Assembly: GCF_001565895.1 (NCBI RefSeq)
Contig: NZ_LSNE01000006.1
Location: 1 to 64,000, forward strand
Direction of reading: 5' to 3'
DNA: 64,000 bases
From: Paraglaciecola hydrolytica
GTDB lineage: Bacteria; Pseudomonadota; Gammaproteobacteria; Enterobacterales; Alteromonadaceae
In this document: one piece after another, positions 1 through 9,500 of the stretch
How positions within the stretch are numbered: position 1 is the first letter of the stretch
Layout of the letters: each line of letters begins with the position of its first letter
Program-made: the position numbers and the translations under genes
The notes under the pieces: model-generated
The model's input: the letters and a program-made list of their open reading frames with translations, nothing else
The model's database searches: none
What the model was told of the DNA's origin: nothing

Positions 1-708
1 TTCCTCCCTCGGATATTATCCGCTAGCTGTCCCAGCCTAGCAGGGCGAAGGCAGTTTAGTGTGGCCGACAGCTAACTGATAATCTAAACATTTGCAGAAG
101 TTGAAAAGGGCTGGGTTGACAGGTAGCTTCGAGCCTAAAAGCGGTCAGTCGAGCGCTAAACCTGATGGGGAAGTTTTTGCCAATTGGAGTCATTTGATAT
201 TGGATATGACACTATTGCTTTTGTCACTAAATAGTTGTTTATTCGAGTTGAATTCAACCCAATAATTGTTCCGCTTCGTCACCAAAGCGGACTAAATAAC
301 TTAACGGGTTGAACGGTAAACTTGGTGCAGAATGATACATTTCAGCGAACCTAACCCCGCAGATTGATTTATGGGCGCCAACCGCGTTGCCGTTCCAAAT
401 GAATCACTCCAACTTCCACTCAAATGGCATCCTTGCCATTCGCCCTTAAAATAAGCCTTTTTTGTGCTGAAACTATATATGCGGGAAAGGTATTGGCGGT
501 GCCACCAAAGCAGTTTTAGGCAAAGTCCATTTTCTTGTTCTCTTACGATGTGTGTCTTGTCAGCTACTTTTTGAAATTATCTCTGGATTAACAGGAATAA
601 CCGTCTCTTCTCTCTCGTGCGGGTTTGGATATTTTGATCGTGCTGTTCAAAGTATATTTCAAGTATTTATGGGTGATACTTTCCATAAGTATCGCTTTAC
701 AAAACGAC
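1..708. other. Window-edge region without a recognisable gene
   Basis: No open frame here has a recognisable protein, a good ribosome binding site or a family motif. Two short plus-strand frames at about 552-831 run antisense into the 3' part of the DUF6090 gene and look like chance frames. The segment lies downstream of that gene, in a part of the window with other decayed sequence (the IS91 remnant at about 1600), so it may be degenerate accessory DNA. I see no tRNA, terminator or clear repeat in it. Confidence 0.5.
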
Positions 709-1443
709 CTAAATACCTTGATCATATTCCATTATTGTTTTGTCCAGAATAGGAATAAGCTCTTGTATGTCCGACGCTCCTCTTTCCAAGGCTTGCACTG
801 TGCTTTCTTGGTTCATACGGTTTATTTTTAAGGAAGTAAGAAAATAATGATCTTCCTTAATTTGTTCATAATTTGCTAAGTGCCCATACTTACCCCAACT
901 CCAATCGAGAAAATGGTTGCGTACATAAGGGAGGAATACTGTCTGGAATTCGAGGTCATCGTCTAAGGTGTCGTCGTAGATTCCCTTTACTGAAACGGTG
1001 TAGTAGTTGATCAAAGCATTCCTAAACACTTCGTCCTTTATGCGCTCCAAGCCGAATTTCTTCATTAGTTGATAGCCGTTGTCCACAAGAACGATTCGTC
1101 TGACAATCATTACCCTTCCCATATGATACTCAATTGAGTCGTATGGAATATTTCCACTTTCTAGTGCTTCGATAAGCACCGACTGAATTCTGATATCCTC
1201 AGCTTTCAACTTATAGGTTTGTTGGATCTGCAGATTATCGGTGATCAAATTGGTGCGGATTTCCTTGAGCACCTTTACTATTTCTGTGTCGACCTTCCTC
1301 TGCTCGTTCCAATTGTTGATTTGCAAGGCGATCAGTATCCCGATAACCACAAGAACTATTTCGCCGATGGCATAAAACAGATATTTTGAAAACCTACTTT
1401 CTTTAATCATTCGTTGGCGGATACGGCGGAAGAACTTGATCAT
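709..1443 (-). CDS. DUF6090 family membrane protein
   Basis: A 244-residue protein starting with a basic stretch (MIKFFRRIRQRMIKESRFSK), then one strong membrane segment at about residues 23-42 (YLFYAIGEIVLVVIGILIAL) running into QINNWNEQRK. This basic-TM-QINNWNE signature is characteristic of the DUF6090 family, common in Bacteroidetes and scattered in Alteromonadales. The rest is a soluble, charged, mostly helical domain. Length fits the family. The function is unknown; the layout suggests an inner-membrane anchor with a cytoplasmic N terminus. It stands alone, next to a transposase remnant, which fits acquisition by transfer (inference). Confidence 0.8.
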   Translation of the reverse strand: MIKFFRRIRQRMIKESRFSKYLFYAIGEIVLVVIGILIALQINNWNEQRKVDTEIVKVLKEIRTNLITDNLQIQQTYKLKAEDIRIQSVLIEALESGNIPYDSIEYHMGRVMIVRRIVLVDNGYQLMKKFGLERIKDEVFRNALINYYTVSVKGIYDDTLDDDLEFQTVFLPYVRNHFLDWSWGKYGHLANYEQIKEDHYFLTSLKINRMNQESTVQALERGASDIQELIPILDKTIMEYDQGI

Positions 1444-1599
1444 TTTCTCTTTTCAATTTCTCTGTTAGTCAGATGGAGTATAGGTAAAATAAAACGTCAT
1501 TTTTCCTAAAATCAAAATACATGATGCCTCATGTTTTACATATTTACCTCTCTTTAATATACTTTAGGGAGTGAAAGTAGGCTATTTTTCGTCTATTAC

Positions 1600-1875
1600 T
1601 CACCTGCTTCCACGTAATTCAGAATTCAAAACAAGCACCTCCCACTGTTGTGAAAACCAGCATTGCCGACTGGGCAGGAAAAAACACGGACACAAAAGCA
1701 CTAGTCGATGACCTGGGCGCAAAGACTTAAACGGTTTTTTAACATCGACATTGAAACCTGTGAGTGATGCGGTGGTGTGGTTAAGGTTATAGCGAGCATC
1801 GAAGGCCCATTGGTGCTCCAAAAGATACTTAGTCACCTGAATACAAAGAATGATGATGTCATCGACTGGCAGCTA
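1600..1875 (+). pseudogene. IS91-type transposase, 3'-terminal remnant
   Basis: From 1708 the plus strand reads MTWAQRLKRFFNIDIETCE, then an in-frame TGA at the next codon, then CGGVVKVIASIEGPLVLQKI. This is the C-terminal zinc-binding tail of IS91/IS801-type transposases (usual form TWAQRLKRVFxIDIExCxxCGG.VKVIASIEDP). About 100 bases earlier, in another frame from 1601, HLLPRNSEFKT resembles the usual F-H-G-V-x-A-P-N-S-x-x-R segment just before it. The fragment is therefore both frameshifted and interrupted by a stop, and the catalytic Y1-HUH part is absent. It is a dead relic of an insertion sequence. Confidence 0.75.
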
Positions 1876-2013
1876 TCTTGGGCATAGCTGGAGTTCGTCT
1901 ACGATAACTTCAATGTCTCTTGATCGCTCAAAGCCGTCTATCTATATAGAAATTAGCTCAAGCATTAAGTTAAATAGCTCTGCCCATTGCCCATTTATAT
2001 TACCTATCATATT

Positions 2014-2076
2014 TTCTCTGTGTTCTCTGTGTTCTCTGTGTTCTCTGTGTTCTCTGTGTTCTCTGTGTTCTCTGTG
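2014..2076. repeat. Tandem repeat, 7 perfect copies of TTCTCTGTG
   Basis: Seven uninterrupted identical copies of the 9-mer TTCTCTGTG. The last copy continues as GTTAAAA, giving CTCTGTGGTTAA, which is also the right end of the palindromic elements at 4551-4610 and (with one change) 16355-16412. The array may have expanded from one arm of such an element (inference). It lies in an intergenic stretch between the IS91 remnant and the gene ending at 2197. A perfect 9-bp array is prone to slippage, so copy number probably varies between strains. Confidence 0.9.
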
Positions 2077-2097
2077 GTTAAAACGCTTCTGTCTTTT

Positions 2098-2130
2098 AGC
2101 TAGTCACTAGTCTCTATTTGCTAGCTGCTG
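2098..2130. repeat. CTAG-rich intergenic motif
   Basis: The stretch contains CTAGTCACTAG and then TTGCTAGCTGCT, 3' of the gene ending at 2197 (minus strand). Related CTAG-rich motifs lie 3' of three other stop codons, at 2946, 4625 and 20249. The CTAG tetranucleotide is normally rare in gammaproteobacterial DNA, so its clustering marks a repeat family. Its function is unknown. Confidence 0.5.
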
Positions 2131-2196
2131 CTTTGAAGGGCATATCTTTGCCTGGGCTGGCAATTTATTGACCAACTATTTAAGCTAGGTATGTGC

Positions 2197-2871
2197 TCAA
2201 ACCGAACTGTTGTTATCACTCAAACCTAAAGTATTTTTCACTTCTGCAAAAAAGTTTTCTGCTTCGCCTTGGGAAGTCGGTGTTAGGTGTTTACTGGATA
2301 AACTAAAACTATCAATACTAAACAGATATTCACGGGCTTTGGTGAGGTAAGTGACTACATCTGGCTCACTTACATCGGCTTCTTGTAGTTGTTTGGCAAA
2401 TTCTTGCGATTTACCTAACTCGAGCATTTCTGACAATTGGTTGATGGTGTCTAATTTACCCTGCAAAGCTTTATTGCGATCCAAATAGTTTTGCAATTGT
2501 TGCAGGGCTTTGTTGTTGCTGCCATCCTCGTTTGTAAGGCCCTGTACCTGCCATTTACCATCAACCTGAGCGAGATTAATCTCGCTGTTTATGCCCAGAT
2601 CGTTGGCGACTTGTTGTAGATCCTTGGATACCGAAATCATATTGAAGTTGAGCATGTTGTCGATAGTTTGCAGGCTTAGGCTGCTGTCACCATTTTGTAA
2701 ACGCTCTAGGGTGGCATCGACATTTTCTTGGGATATGTCGCTTTGCAAACTGCGAATTTCACTGGCGATATTAGAGTTTTGTCGCGCAATAGCTTTTTCA
2801 AAGCCTGTGTCAGTATTGCTTGAATTACCAATGTAATTGAATAGTGATAAAGGTGATTTTTCAACTTGCAT
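2197..2871 (-). CDS. Hypothetical cytoplasmic protein
   Basis: A 224-residue protein with no signal peptide or membrane segment. It is rich in Gln, Asn, Ser and Leu and predicted largely helical, with heptad-like stretches at about 60-90 and 120-170. The region around residues 75-120 (DNMLNFNMISVSKDLQQVA, then QVDGKWQVQGLTNEDGS) looks like a small mixed domain. I do not recognise the family. It is followed by a CTAG-rich repeat and preceded by a 119-base gap from the 5'-nucleotidase gene on the same strand, so cotranscription is possible but not shown. Confidence 0.6.
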   Translation of the reverse strand: MQVEKSPLSLFNYIGNSSNTDTGFEKAIARQNSNIASEIRSLQSDISQENVDATLERLQNGDSSLSLQTIDNMLNFNMISVSKDLQQVANDLGINSEINLAQVDGKWQVQGLTNEDGSNNKALQQLQNYLDRNKALQGKLDTINQLSEMLELGKSQEFAKQLQEADVSEPDVVTYLTKAREYLFSIDSFSLSSKHLTPTSQGEAENFFAEVKNTLGLSDNNSSV

Positions 2872-2945
2872 GCTAGTTCTTAATATTGCTAGTCCGTAGG
2901 ACGTACTAACAGCAAAACATGCGCCAAGTTGGTTTTTGCGCCTAA

Positions 2946-2964
2946 CTAGCCACTATTTACTAGC
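2946..2964. repeat. CTAGCCACTATTTACTAGC repeat, copy 1
   Basis: This 19-mer is found again without a mismatch at 4625-4643. It is imperfectly palindromic (CTAG near both ends) and lies 26 bases beyond the stop codon of the minus-strand gene ending at 2991. The second copy lies 23 bases beyond the stop of the gene ending at 4667, so position relative to the stop is kept. Confidence 0.75.
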
Positions 2965-2990
2965 CTCTATGTACAGCAACTTACTGGCAT

Positions 2991-4373
2991 CTAGTTACTG
3001 TTTAACGCCTCTTTTAATAATGTTTTAACCGTTGTTCCTTCGAACTCAGTAAAGCTTAACTGTGTACCCAGATAGTTAAGTTGGTTATCTGGCAACGTTA
3101 CCCAATCTGGGGTGACTATTTTATAAGTTTGGCTGTCTTGTACATCGATAGTATTGGCATATACAAAGTCACCACTGAGCAAGTTGATATCAGTTTGTAG
3201 ATGTTGATTGGCTTTTGCCAGTATGGCTTTTAAGGTCATTCCATCTACTGTTGCGATCATCAATTTGTTTTCAAAACGCATAAACTGATTAAAACGGTAA
3301 TTGGCGAGTGGCCCTTGGTGTAAACCTGAGCCAAAAGATGAATGGTTAAACAAGGCCGCGTCGGCGCCAGTTTTATCGCGCATGGTTTGAAGTGTCCAAT
3401 CGACTACTTCGTTTAAGCCCATATCTTTAGGTACTGACCCTACAATAGCCAGATCGTCAGCGCTCAACACTTCTGCGCGCGTTACGGCAATTTCAGCGGC
3501 AAAGCTTGGTTCACCCACTTGGCTAAAGTCAGTCATCAGGTTTTCGATATCGAGTTGTGGCTTAGTTGCGTTAGTTAGCAAATTGACGACCACCAAACGT
3601 TGGCCTTTAAAGGTGGTATGCAAATAAGGCATGTTGCTGATTGTGGTCTGTAAATTCAGATGATCATGGGCCCCTAGGATGTACAAGGGTTTAGTATCTT
3701 GGCTGGCTAAAAACGTCAGTATGGCTTTGTCGGCCATTAAGCCAGCATGGGATAACACCACATTATAATCGCTGTTTTTGGCTAATTCGGCATAATGTTG
3801 TGTTAGCCAATCTTGCGGCACAGGGATGGTTAAACTGTCACGCATAGCCGCGGGAAACGTGCGGCTATGGTCGGTATCCACCCCAATAAAACGGAGTGTT
3901 TTATCGCCAAAATCAATATCTGTAAAAGTAGGCAGGGCAGTGCTTAATTCACTGCTGGCAAAAGTGCCTATCACCCTTACCCTTAAGGCTGTGGCCTGTG
4001 CGATAAAGTCATTCATATCGATAATATCAAAATCGTGATTACCAATATTAAACACCACTTCGCCACGGTGGGTTAGCTGCGCTAAAAACGCCATATCCAG
4101 TTTACCTTTAGACTTTTGTGCCACTACACTGCCGGCTTCAAAATAGTCACCGTTGATCACAAAAACGCTGGTGGCCTTAGGTTGTTGCGCCATACGTTGG
4201 TCAATATTACTCAGTAAAATAGGGTAGGCGTCATAGCCAGAGTGCATGTCGGCCATGTTGAATATCAGCAGCGAAGTTGACGTTTCAACTTGAACGACTG
4301 CAGGGGTTTGCGGCTGACAGGCGCTGATAAAACAGATAAAAACCAACAGCATGCTATTTAAGAATTTTTGCAT
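2991..4373 (-). CDS. Lipoprotein metallophosphoesterase / 5'-nucleotidase
   Basis: A 460-residue protein with a lipoprotein signal (LVFICFISAC, Cys19), so probably anchored to a membrane and facing the periplasm. The N-terminal half has calcineurin-like metallophosphoesterase motifs in order: NMADMHSG, NGDYFEAG, GNHDFDI, SHAG and GAHDH, which supply the two-metal site residues. The C-terminal part from about residue 300 (MGLNEVVDWTLQTMRDKTGADAALFN, then NYRFNQFMRFENKLMI) matches the 5'-nucleotidase C-terminal domain that binds the substrate base. The family hydrolyses nucleotides or related phosphoesters; a role in scavenging external nucleotides is likely. The usual GHTH or GHDH motif appears here as GAHDH. 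Confidence 0.85.
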   Translation of the reverse strand: MQKFLNSMLLVFICFISACQPQTPAVVQVETSTSLLIFNMADMHSGYDAYPILLSNIDQRMAQQPKATSVFVINGDYFEAGSVVAQKSKGKLDMAFLAQLTHRGEVVFNIGNHDFDIIDMNDFIAQATALRVRVIGTFASSELSTALPTFTDIDFGDKTLRFIGVDTDHSRTFPAAMRDSLTIPVPQDWLTQHYAELAKNSDYNVVLSHAGLMADKAILTFLASQDTKPLYILGAHDHLNLQTTISNMPYLHTTFKGQRLVVVNLLTNATKPQLDIENLMTDFSQVGEPSFAAEIAVTRAEVLSADDLAIVGSVPKDMGLNEVVDWTLQTMRDKTGADAALFNHSSFGSGLHQGPLANYRFNQFMRFENKLMIATVDGMTLKAILAKANQHLQTDINLLSGDFVYANTIDVQDSQTYKIVTPDWVTLPDNQLNYLGTQLSFTEFEGTTVKTLLKEALNSN

Positions 4374-4550
4374 AAAACAATGCCCAGATTAATTTATTGA
4401 AACGGCGTCAAGGTAGTGACAAAAGGTTATTACAGCAGATAGCAGAAGATAGCAAATAGATGATAGTAAAAGAAAAGGCTAAAGCAAAAAATCAAGATAT
4501 AAGGGATTTACCACAGAATTTATCGAGCTTTTTAGGTGCAAAATCAATAG

Positions 4551-4610
4551 ATAACCACAGAGCTGTATATCTCCCTCGGGTGAGGGAGTCCATACATCTC
4601 TGTGGTTAAT
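4551..4610. repeat. Palindromic intergenic element, copy 1
   Basis: A ~58-base imperfect palindrome. The outer arms are AACCACAGAG and CTCTGTGGTT; an inner hairpin is CTCCCTC-GGGT-GAGGGAG. A related copy lies at 16355-16412. It sits between the BtuB-like gene (stop at 4667, minus) and the start of the nucleotidase gene (4373). Nested arms and dispersed copies suggest a REP/MITE-like element; the inner hairpin could also act as a transcription end. Confidence 0.7.
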
Positions 4611-4624
4611 GCTTTTGGCTTTTC

Positions 4625-4643
4625 CTAGCCACTATTTACTAGC
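4625..4643. repeat. CTAGCCACTATTTACTAGC repeat, copy 2
   Basis: Identical over 19 bases to 2946-2964. It is placed just 3' of the BtuB-like gene and directly next to the palindromic element, followed by a further AGCTAGTA motif. Confidence 0.75.
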
Positions 4644-4666
4644 AGCTAGTATCTGCTCTCTTATTA

Positions 4667-6535
4667 TTACAGCGAATAAATCAGGTTGAGGTAAAACGCT
4701 CGTCCATTGGCGGCAAAACCGATGTCATTTTGATAATCAGCGTCGGTCAAGTTGGTTAGATTGAGCGAAGCTTGCCAATGTTGATCGTAGGTATAACGGA
4801 CATTGGCATCAAAACGTAAGTAACTATCAAGCGCTTGTTGCACTGCTTCACCGGTATGTAAGCTGGTGGCATAACGCTCATCCACCCACAGGGCTTGTAG
4901 GTTGTAGCTTAAACTCGTGTTTTGCACATAGTTTACACTGCTACCCAAAGTCAATTTGGGACGACCATTTAAGAGGTTTTCTGAGTCGATATCGCTGTAA
5001 TTAAACTGGCTGCTGACTTGCCATTGTTGGTTGAGCGATTGCCAGGCTAAATGACCGTCTAGGCCTTTAATATCAATTTTGGCACGGTTTACGTTAGTGA
5101 ATAACTCAGCATCAAAGTCGATTAAGTCACGAAACTCATTAGCAAAATAGTTAAGACTGGCAGTCAGTTGGGAGTCTTGCCATTCAATACCCGTTTCAAG
5201 GGTAATTGAGGTTTCGGGTTGCAGTTCAGCGTTGCCTACTAAGGGATGACCGAGGGCAAAAAAGCTTGGCAATTTAAAGCCTTCACCACGGTTGATGAAG
5301 ATATTTAGCTCGTTGCTTAACGCATAACGTAGACCAACAGAGGTACTTTGATTCGACGAGAAACCATCAGGATCGTCGTGACGTAAACTTGCTTGTAACA
5401 ATAATTTTTCGGCCAATACGCCGTTAACATTTACAAAAGCACTGTTGACTGTGCGTGACAAACTAAAGTTAGTGGGCAGTAAAAAACCAATGTTGAGATA
5501 ACCGTCACTGTCGCCATTCTCTTTTTTGGTTTCTAAACCAACGTTAGCCCACAGCTCTTTTTGCTCACCGAGGGTATTAACCCACGCCGCACTGGTGCGG
5601 GTAAAGTCACTCTTAGCACCATTAGCTGGTACCGCGTCATAAGGCACTATACCAGGTGATTGGCTATCATCTTGGCGATTAAACCAAGTTGAAGTTACCT
5701 TGCTCAACCACAGTGGAGTTACCTGCCATGCCCAACTGGCTGCTGCATGTTGGTCACGATAGTCGCTACTATCAAGCTCATCACTTTGGGCAAACTCAGG
5801 GCCACCACTTTGTTCTGGATAGGTGGTTTTATTGCCATCAAAATAACGATAAAACAAGTCAAGCTCATGCTCATCGCCCTGCCAATTAAGCTTAGCTAAT
5901 AGGTCGGTGTTTTCTGCTGTGCTGCCTTTAAGTGGCTCTCCGGCGTCTTTTTTCTGGGCCTTGATGGCATAACCTAGCTTATCAATGGTGCCAGATGCCG
6001 AGGCGCCAAAAGTTAAATAGTCATCGCTGCCAATGGTCGTAAACCCATTAAACTCAGCTTTGCCACTGGGCTCCATGGTGATGATATGAATAACACCGGC
6101 TAAAGCATCAGAGCCATAAATCGAGGACTGTGCACCTCGAATAATCTCTATGCGTTTAATCGAATTAATATTAACGTTATTTAAATCAAACGAGCCACCA
6201 CGGGTATTGGTGGGGTCGTTTAACTGCACACCATCCACCAGTACCAAAGTATGGTTACTTTCTGCACCACGCATCACGATGGAGGTTAATCCACCTGGGC
6301 CACCTTGGGATTCAACCCACAGGCCTGGCACTTGGCGCAGGGCATCTACTAAGCTGGTTGAGCTGAGATTTAATAGGGTTTCACTGTCGATGATCACGGA
6401 AGATGAGGTGATCTGAGATTTTTCTACGGCACTGTAACTGCCGGTTACCACGATGTTTTCAATGGAGTCTTGTGCGGCTAAGACAGGCGCAGAAATAGCC
6501 AACAACGTGGCTAAATAAAGGGGGTGTAATTTCAA
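4667..6535 (-). CDS. btuB: TonB-dependent outer membrane receptor, BtuB-like
   Basis: A 622-residue protein with signal peptide (cleavage near residue 20, after APVLA) and a TonB-box-like stretch, DSIENIVVTGSY. The plug domain follows, with typical motifs: DALRQVPGLWVESQGG, MRGAESNHTLVLVDGVQLND, and RIEIIRGAQSSIYGSDALAG. The remaining ~450 residues are alternating beta strands forming the barrel, ending in FYLNLIYSL. Length and plug sequence are closest to BtuB (E. coli BtuB about 614), the cobalamin receptor. The substrate is inferred only: I found no cobalamin riboswitch or btuFCD genes here. It lies 62 bases downstream of the large cytochrome/dehydrogenase-like gene on the same strand. Confidence 0.8.
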   Translation of the reverse strand: MKLHPLYLATLLAISAPVLAAQDSIENIVVTGSYSAVEKSQITSSSVIIDSETLLNLSSTSLVDALRQVPGLWVESQGGPGGLTSIVMRGAESNHTLVLVDGVQLNDPTNTRGGSFDLNNVNINSIKRIEIIRGAQSSIYGSDALAGVIHIITMEPSGKAEFNGFTTIGSDDYLTFGASASGTIDKLGYAIKAQKKDAGEPLKGSTAENTDLLAKLNWQGDEHELDLFYRYFDGNKTTYPEQSGGPEFAQSDELDSSDYRDQHAAASWAWQVTPLWLSKVTSTWFNRQDDSQSPGIVPYDAVPANGAKSDFTRTSAAWVNTLGEQKELWANVGLETKKENGDSDGYLNIGFLLPTNFSLSRTVNSAFVNVNGVLAEKLLLQASLRHDDPDGFSSNQSTSVGLRYALSNELNIFINRGEGFKLPSFFALGHPLVGNAELQPETSITLETGIEWQDSQLTASLNYFANEFRDLIDFDAELFTNVNRAKIDIKGLDGHLAWQSLNQQWQVSSQFNYSDIDSENLLNGRPKLTLGSSVNYVQNTSLSYNLQALWVDERYATSLHTGEAVQQALDSYLRFDANVRYTYDQHWQASLNLTNLTDADYQNDIGFAANGRAFYLNLIYSL

Positions 6536-6555
6536 ACTTTACCTCTACAACTTGA

Positions 6556-6575
6556 ATGCCTGCTTGCGCAGGCAT
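6556..6575. repeat. Inverted repeat ATGCCTGC-TTGC-GCAGGCAT
   Basis: A perfect 8-bp stem with a 4-base loop, between the stop of the 1,075-residue protein gene (6598, minus) and the start of the BtuB-like gene (6535). No T-run follows in the direction of transcription, so it may be a weak terminator, an mRNA-stabilising hairpin that sets relative expression of the two genes, or a small dispersed palindrome. Confidence 0.5.
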
Positions 6576-6597
6576 GGATTTCACAGGAAAACGCTGA

Positions 6598-9500
6598 TTA
6601 TTTAAATGAATATAGGCTGTAATAGGCCGTCATTTTAGCTGGGCTAGCAACTGAAAATAAAGACTCCGACTGTAACACCATGTGATAAACCCGTGCAGTT
6701 TGCTGGGGATGGACAACAGGGTGCGTTAGGGTTTCCAACTCAATGCTAAAGGACAAACGATCGTCACTTATCTGAATCGATTTAGCGGCTTCTTGCTGAT
6801 GACCTAATTCATCTGAGCCATAACTGGGTGAATCTTGATAAACCCATGAATCCAATGTTAGGGCATTTTTCAAGTCTGCAAGTGTCACTGACTCAGCCAA
6901 GGCTTGAGTAAGTTGTACCTCAAAACCTTTGTCGTTCACCACGATTTGTTTTATGCCCGGCGCTACGGTAAGGCCATCCCAACTCACTCGTTGTAAAGCC
7001 GCTACATAACCGCCTTTAGCCTGCCAACCACGACCGGTTTGGCCTAATAACAAACTCCCATCAGCCAAAAACAGTGGGCGCATTACGCCCGATTCCAAAC
7101 CATCAAAAAAGGGCATAATGCTACCTTGGGTTTGCCCATTTACAACTTCAGTCGCCACGCGGAACACGTTAGATTTGGTTTGATCCCCCATTAACATTTG
7201 ACCAGCAAAAGGACCAAATTTACCCTCTGAGGTATCCCATGCCGGATTACCCGGTGAGTTAGCCACTCGATTATGGGGTAACAAAATGGCGGGTTTAACC
7301 CGTGTATCCAGCACATTTTTCCATAAAATCTCTGGGGAATCGGGTGTCATACCGGGTAAATCGACCAAGCTTGAGGGGTGACCATAAAAACCGTCTTTTT
7401 CAAGAATGAATATTTTGGATGTGCCCATGTATTCACCTTGGTTGTCTGAATACCATATTTGGCCGTCGGGAGCTGTGCCCATACCGGCAGGGCTGCGCAT
7501 GCCATTACCCCAAGCTTGGGCCTTACCTTGTGCATCGACGCGGAAATTCCAGCCAGCAAAACCACCAGCCGAGCCCATGTAAGGACCACCGGCATTATAA
7601 GCACCACCATCACCACCATCAGCTAGATTGATGTTGAGGTAATAAGCGCCATCAGCCCCACGCACTGGACCATGCATGTAAGAATGGTAATTACCGTGAT
7701 AACTAAATTGATCAAAAAGGGTTTTATAACTATCCGCTATGCCGTCACCATTGGTATCGGAAATACGGGTTAATTCTGCTTTTTGCCCCACCACTAAAAC
7801 TAAGCCCTGTTTATCTTCAATTTGCACACCTAGGCTATCAAAAGTGCCTTCAGCAAAACGTGTCCATTTATTGTCTTTTAAACGCCAAATACCTGCGGTA
7901 CGAGTGGCCACGACAATGGTGCCATCTTCGGCCAGTGCCAAACCTAAGGCTTCAAATAATTGCTCACGGCCAAAATTATCGCGAGGCGAATAATAACTTT
8001 CTACACTGTAACCCGCTGGCATATTAGCTGTTGATGCTTTGACTTTTAAGTCTTGAGCATTAAATGCAAAATCGGCTTTGGGGGCATGCCATACATTGGC
8101 AGACAAAGGCATGGTGGCGCTAAGGGTGGCGTTAACCTTACCTTTAGCCAGTTGCCATAGGTTGTTTTGATAGCTACCCGCAGAGACTTTTAAAGCCTTG
8201 AGTAGTTCACCGTTGACTTTAAATGTTTGTGCTGTGCTTAAGTCACCACTTACACGAATACTGACTTTACCTGTTTTATCGATGTCAGTTTTTACCGAGA
8301 GTTGATTATCACCCACACGATAGTGAAACACTGGAGCCGCATCAGGTTTAGAAGAATCGAGATCATAGCCTTTAAACTGGGCGTTCACTTTTGCCAATTT
8401 TTCCGCATGATCTTCTAAGGTGTTTAATTCGGCGAGAATACGTTTTTTATCGCCAAACTTAGCGCTTTGAAAAGTGAAGTCAAGGGGCTCACCAGCGTGG
8501 TTGAGCGGTGCCATTAAAACACCCATGTCACCTAAGTTTATTTCCATACTTTGGTAACCGGTTTTTAAACCTTTGCCTCCACGATTTTGGAATTCACCGG
8601 CCATATCCAAATAGCCACCTTGCCAGATTTTACTGATGGCCAGTACGCGGGGATCAAAACTGTAGTTAACGCTGTTGGGCAGTCCAACATGGATGGCGCG
8701 ACCGGACGTACCTTGCAACGGACCACGTTGAATGCGAGTACGCTGATCAACCAATAGTTGTAGATCATCTTTGAGCGGATCGTAATTTTCTTGGCCAGTT
8801 TGTGGCATCAGTTGCACCACGGGACCTTGTTGCCAAGGGGTATTAAGGCTTGCCAGATAAGCGCCAATGGCATCAACTTGTTGATCGCTGAGTACCTGTT
8901 TGCTAAAAGTCGGCATGATAGGCATATAGGTTTGACCTACGTTACTGCCGTTTTCAGCGATGGCCAGTTGCGCCGCAGGAGTACGAATACTACTGTGCAA
9001 ATAGTTACGATCAGCTTTGATGGTAAAATGATGATTTTCGCCACCTTCAACTATGGTTCTATCGCGGGGAGTTAATGCAAATAAACCGAATAAATTGGGG
9101 CCAGTGGTAGTTTGGCTATTTGCCTCATCAACACTGTGGCACACATTGCAACCAACCGACTCAAAGCTGTCTTTACCCAAGGCGACAAAATCGATTAATT
9201 CAGCTTCGTTGGTTTCGCCGCCTGATTCTTGTGGGATCTTAATGGCAGAAAAATCTGCGCGTTTAACACTGACATTACGCAGGGCAATCCGCCCTTTAAT
9301 TGACTTGATGGCCGTGCCATCCATGGGGTTATCCCAATTGGTTAAAGCGTGTTTACCCACTTCTGGAAACACGATGTTTTTGGCGACCACATCACCATTC
9401 ACCTTAACCTCAATTATCGTAGCCGCTTCGGTTTTGTTGCTCGCTTCGTCATAACGACTGGTGCGGTATTTAACATCCATATGCTGCCATTCATTATTGT

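Noticed and set aside
552-831. Two short plus-strand frames near the left edge
   Set aside because: They overlap the DUF6090 gene on the other strand and resemble no protein.
2014-2076. Possible CRISPR array
   Set aside because: The unit is 9 bases with no spacers and there are no cas genes.
1850-2110. A plus-strand open frame of 86 codons
   Set aside because: Its second half is only the translation of the 9-bp tandem repeat (Leu-Cys-Ser repeats) and it has no RBS or family.
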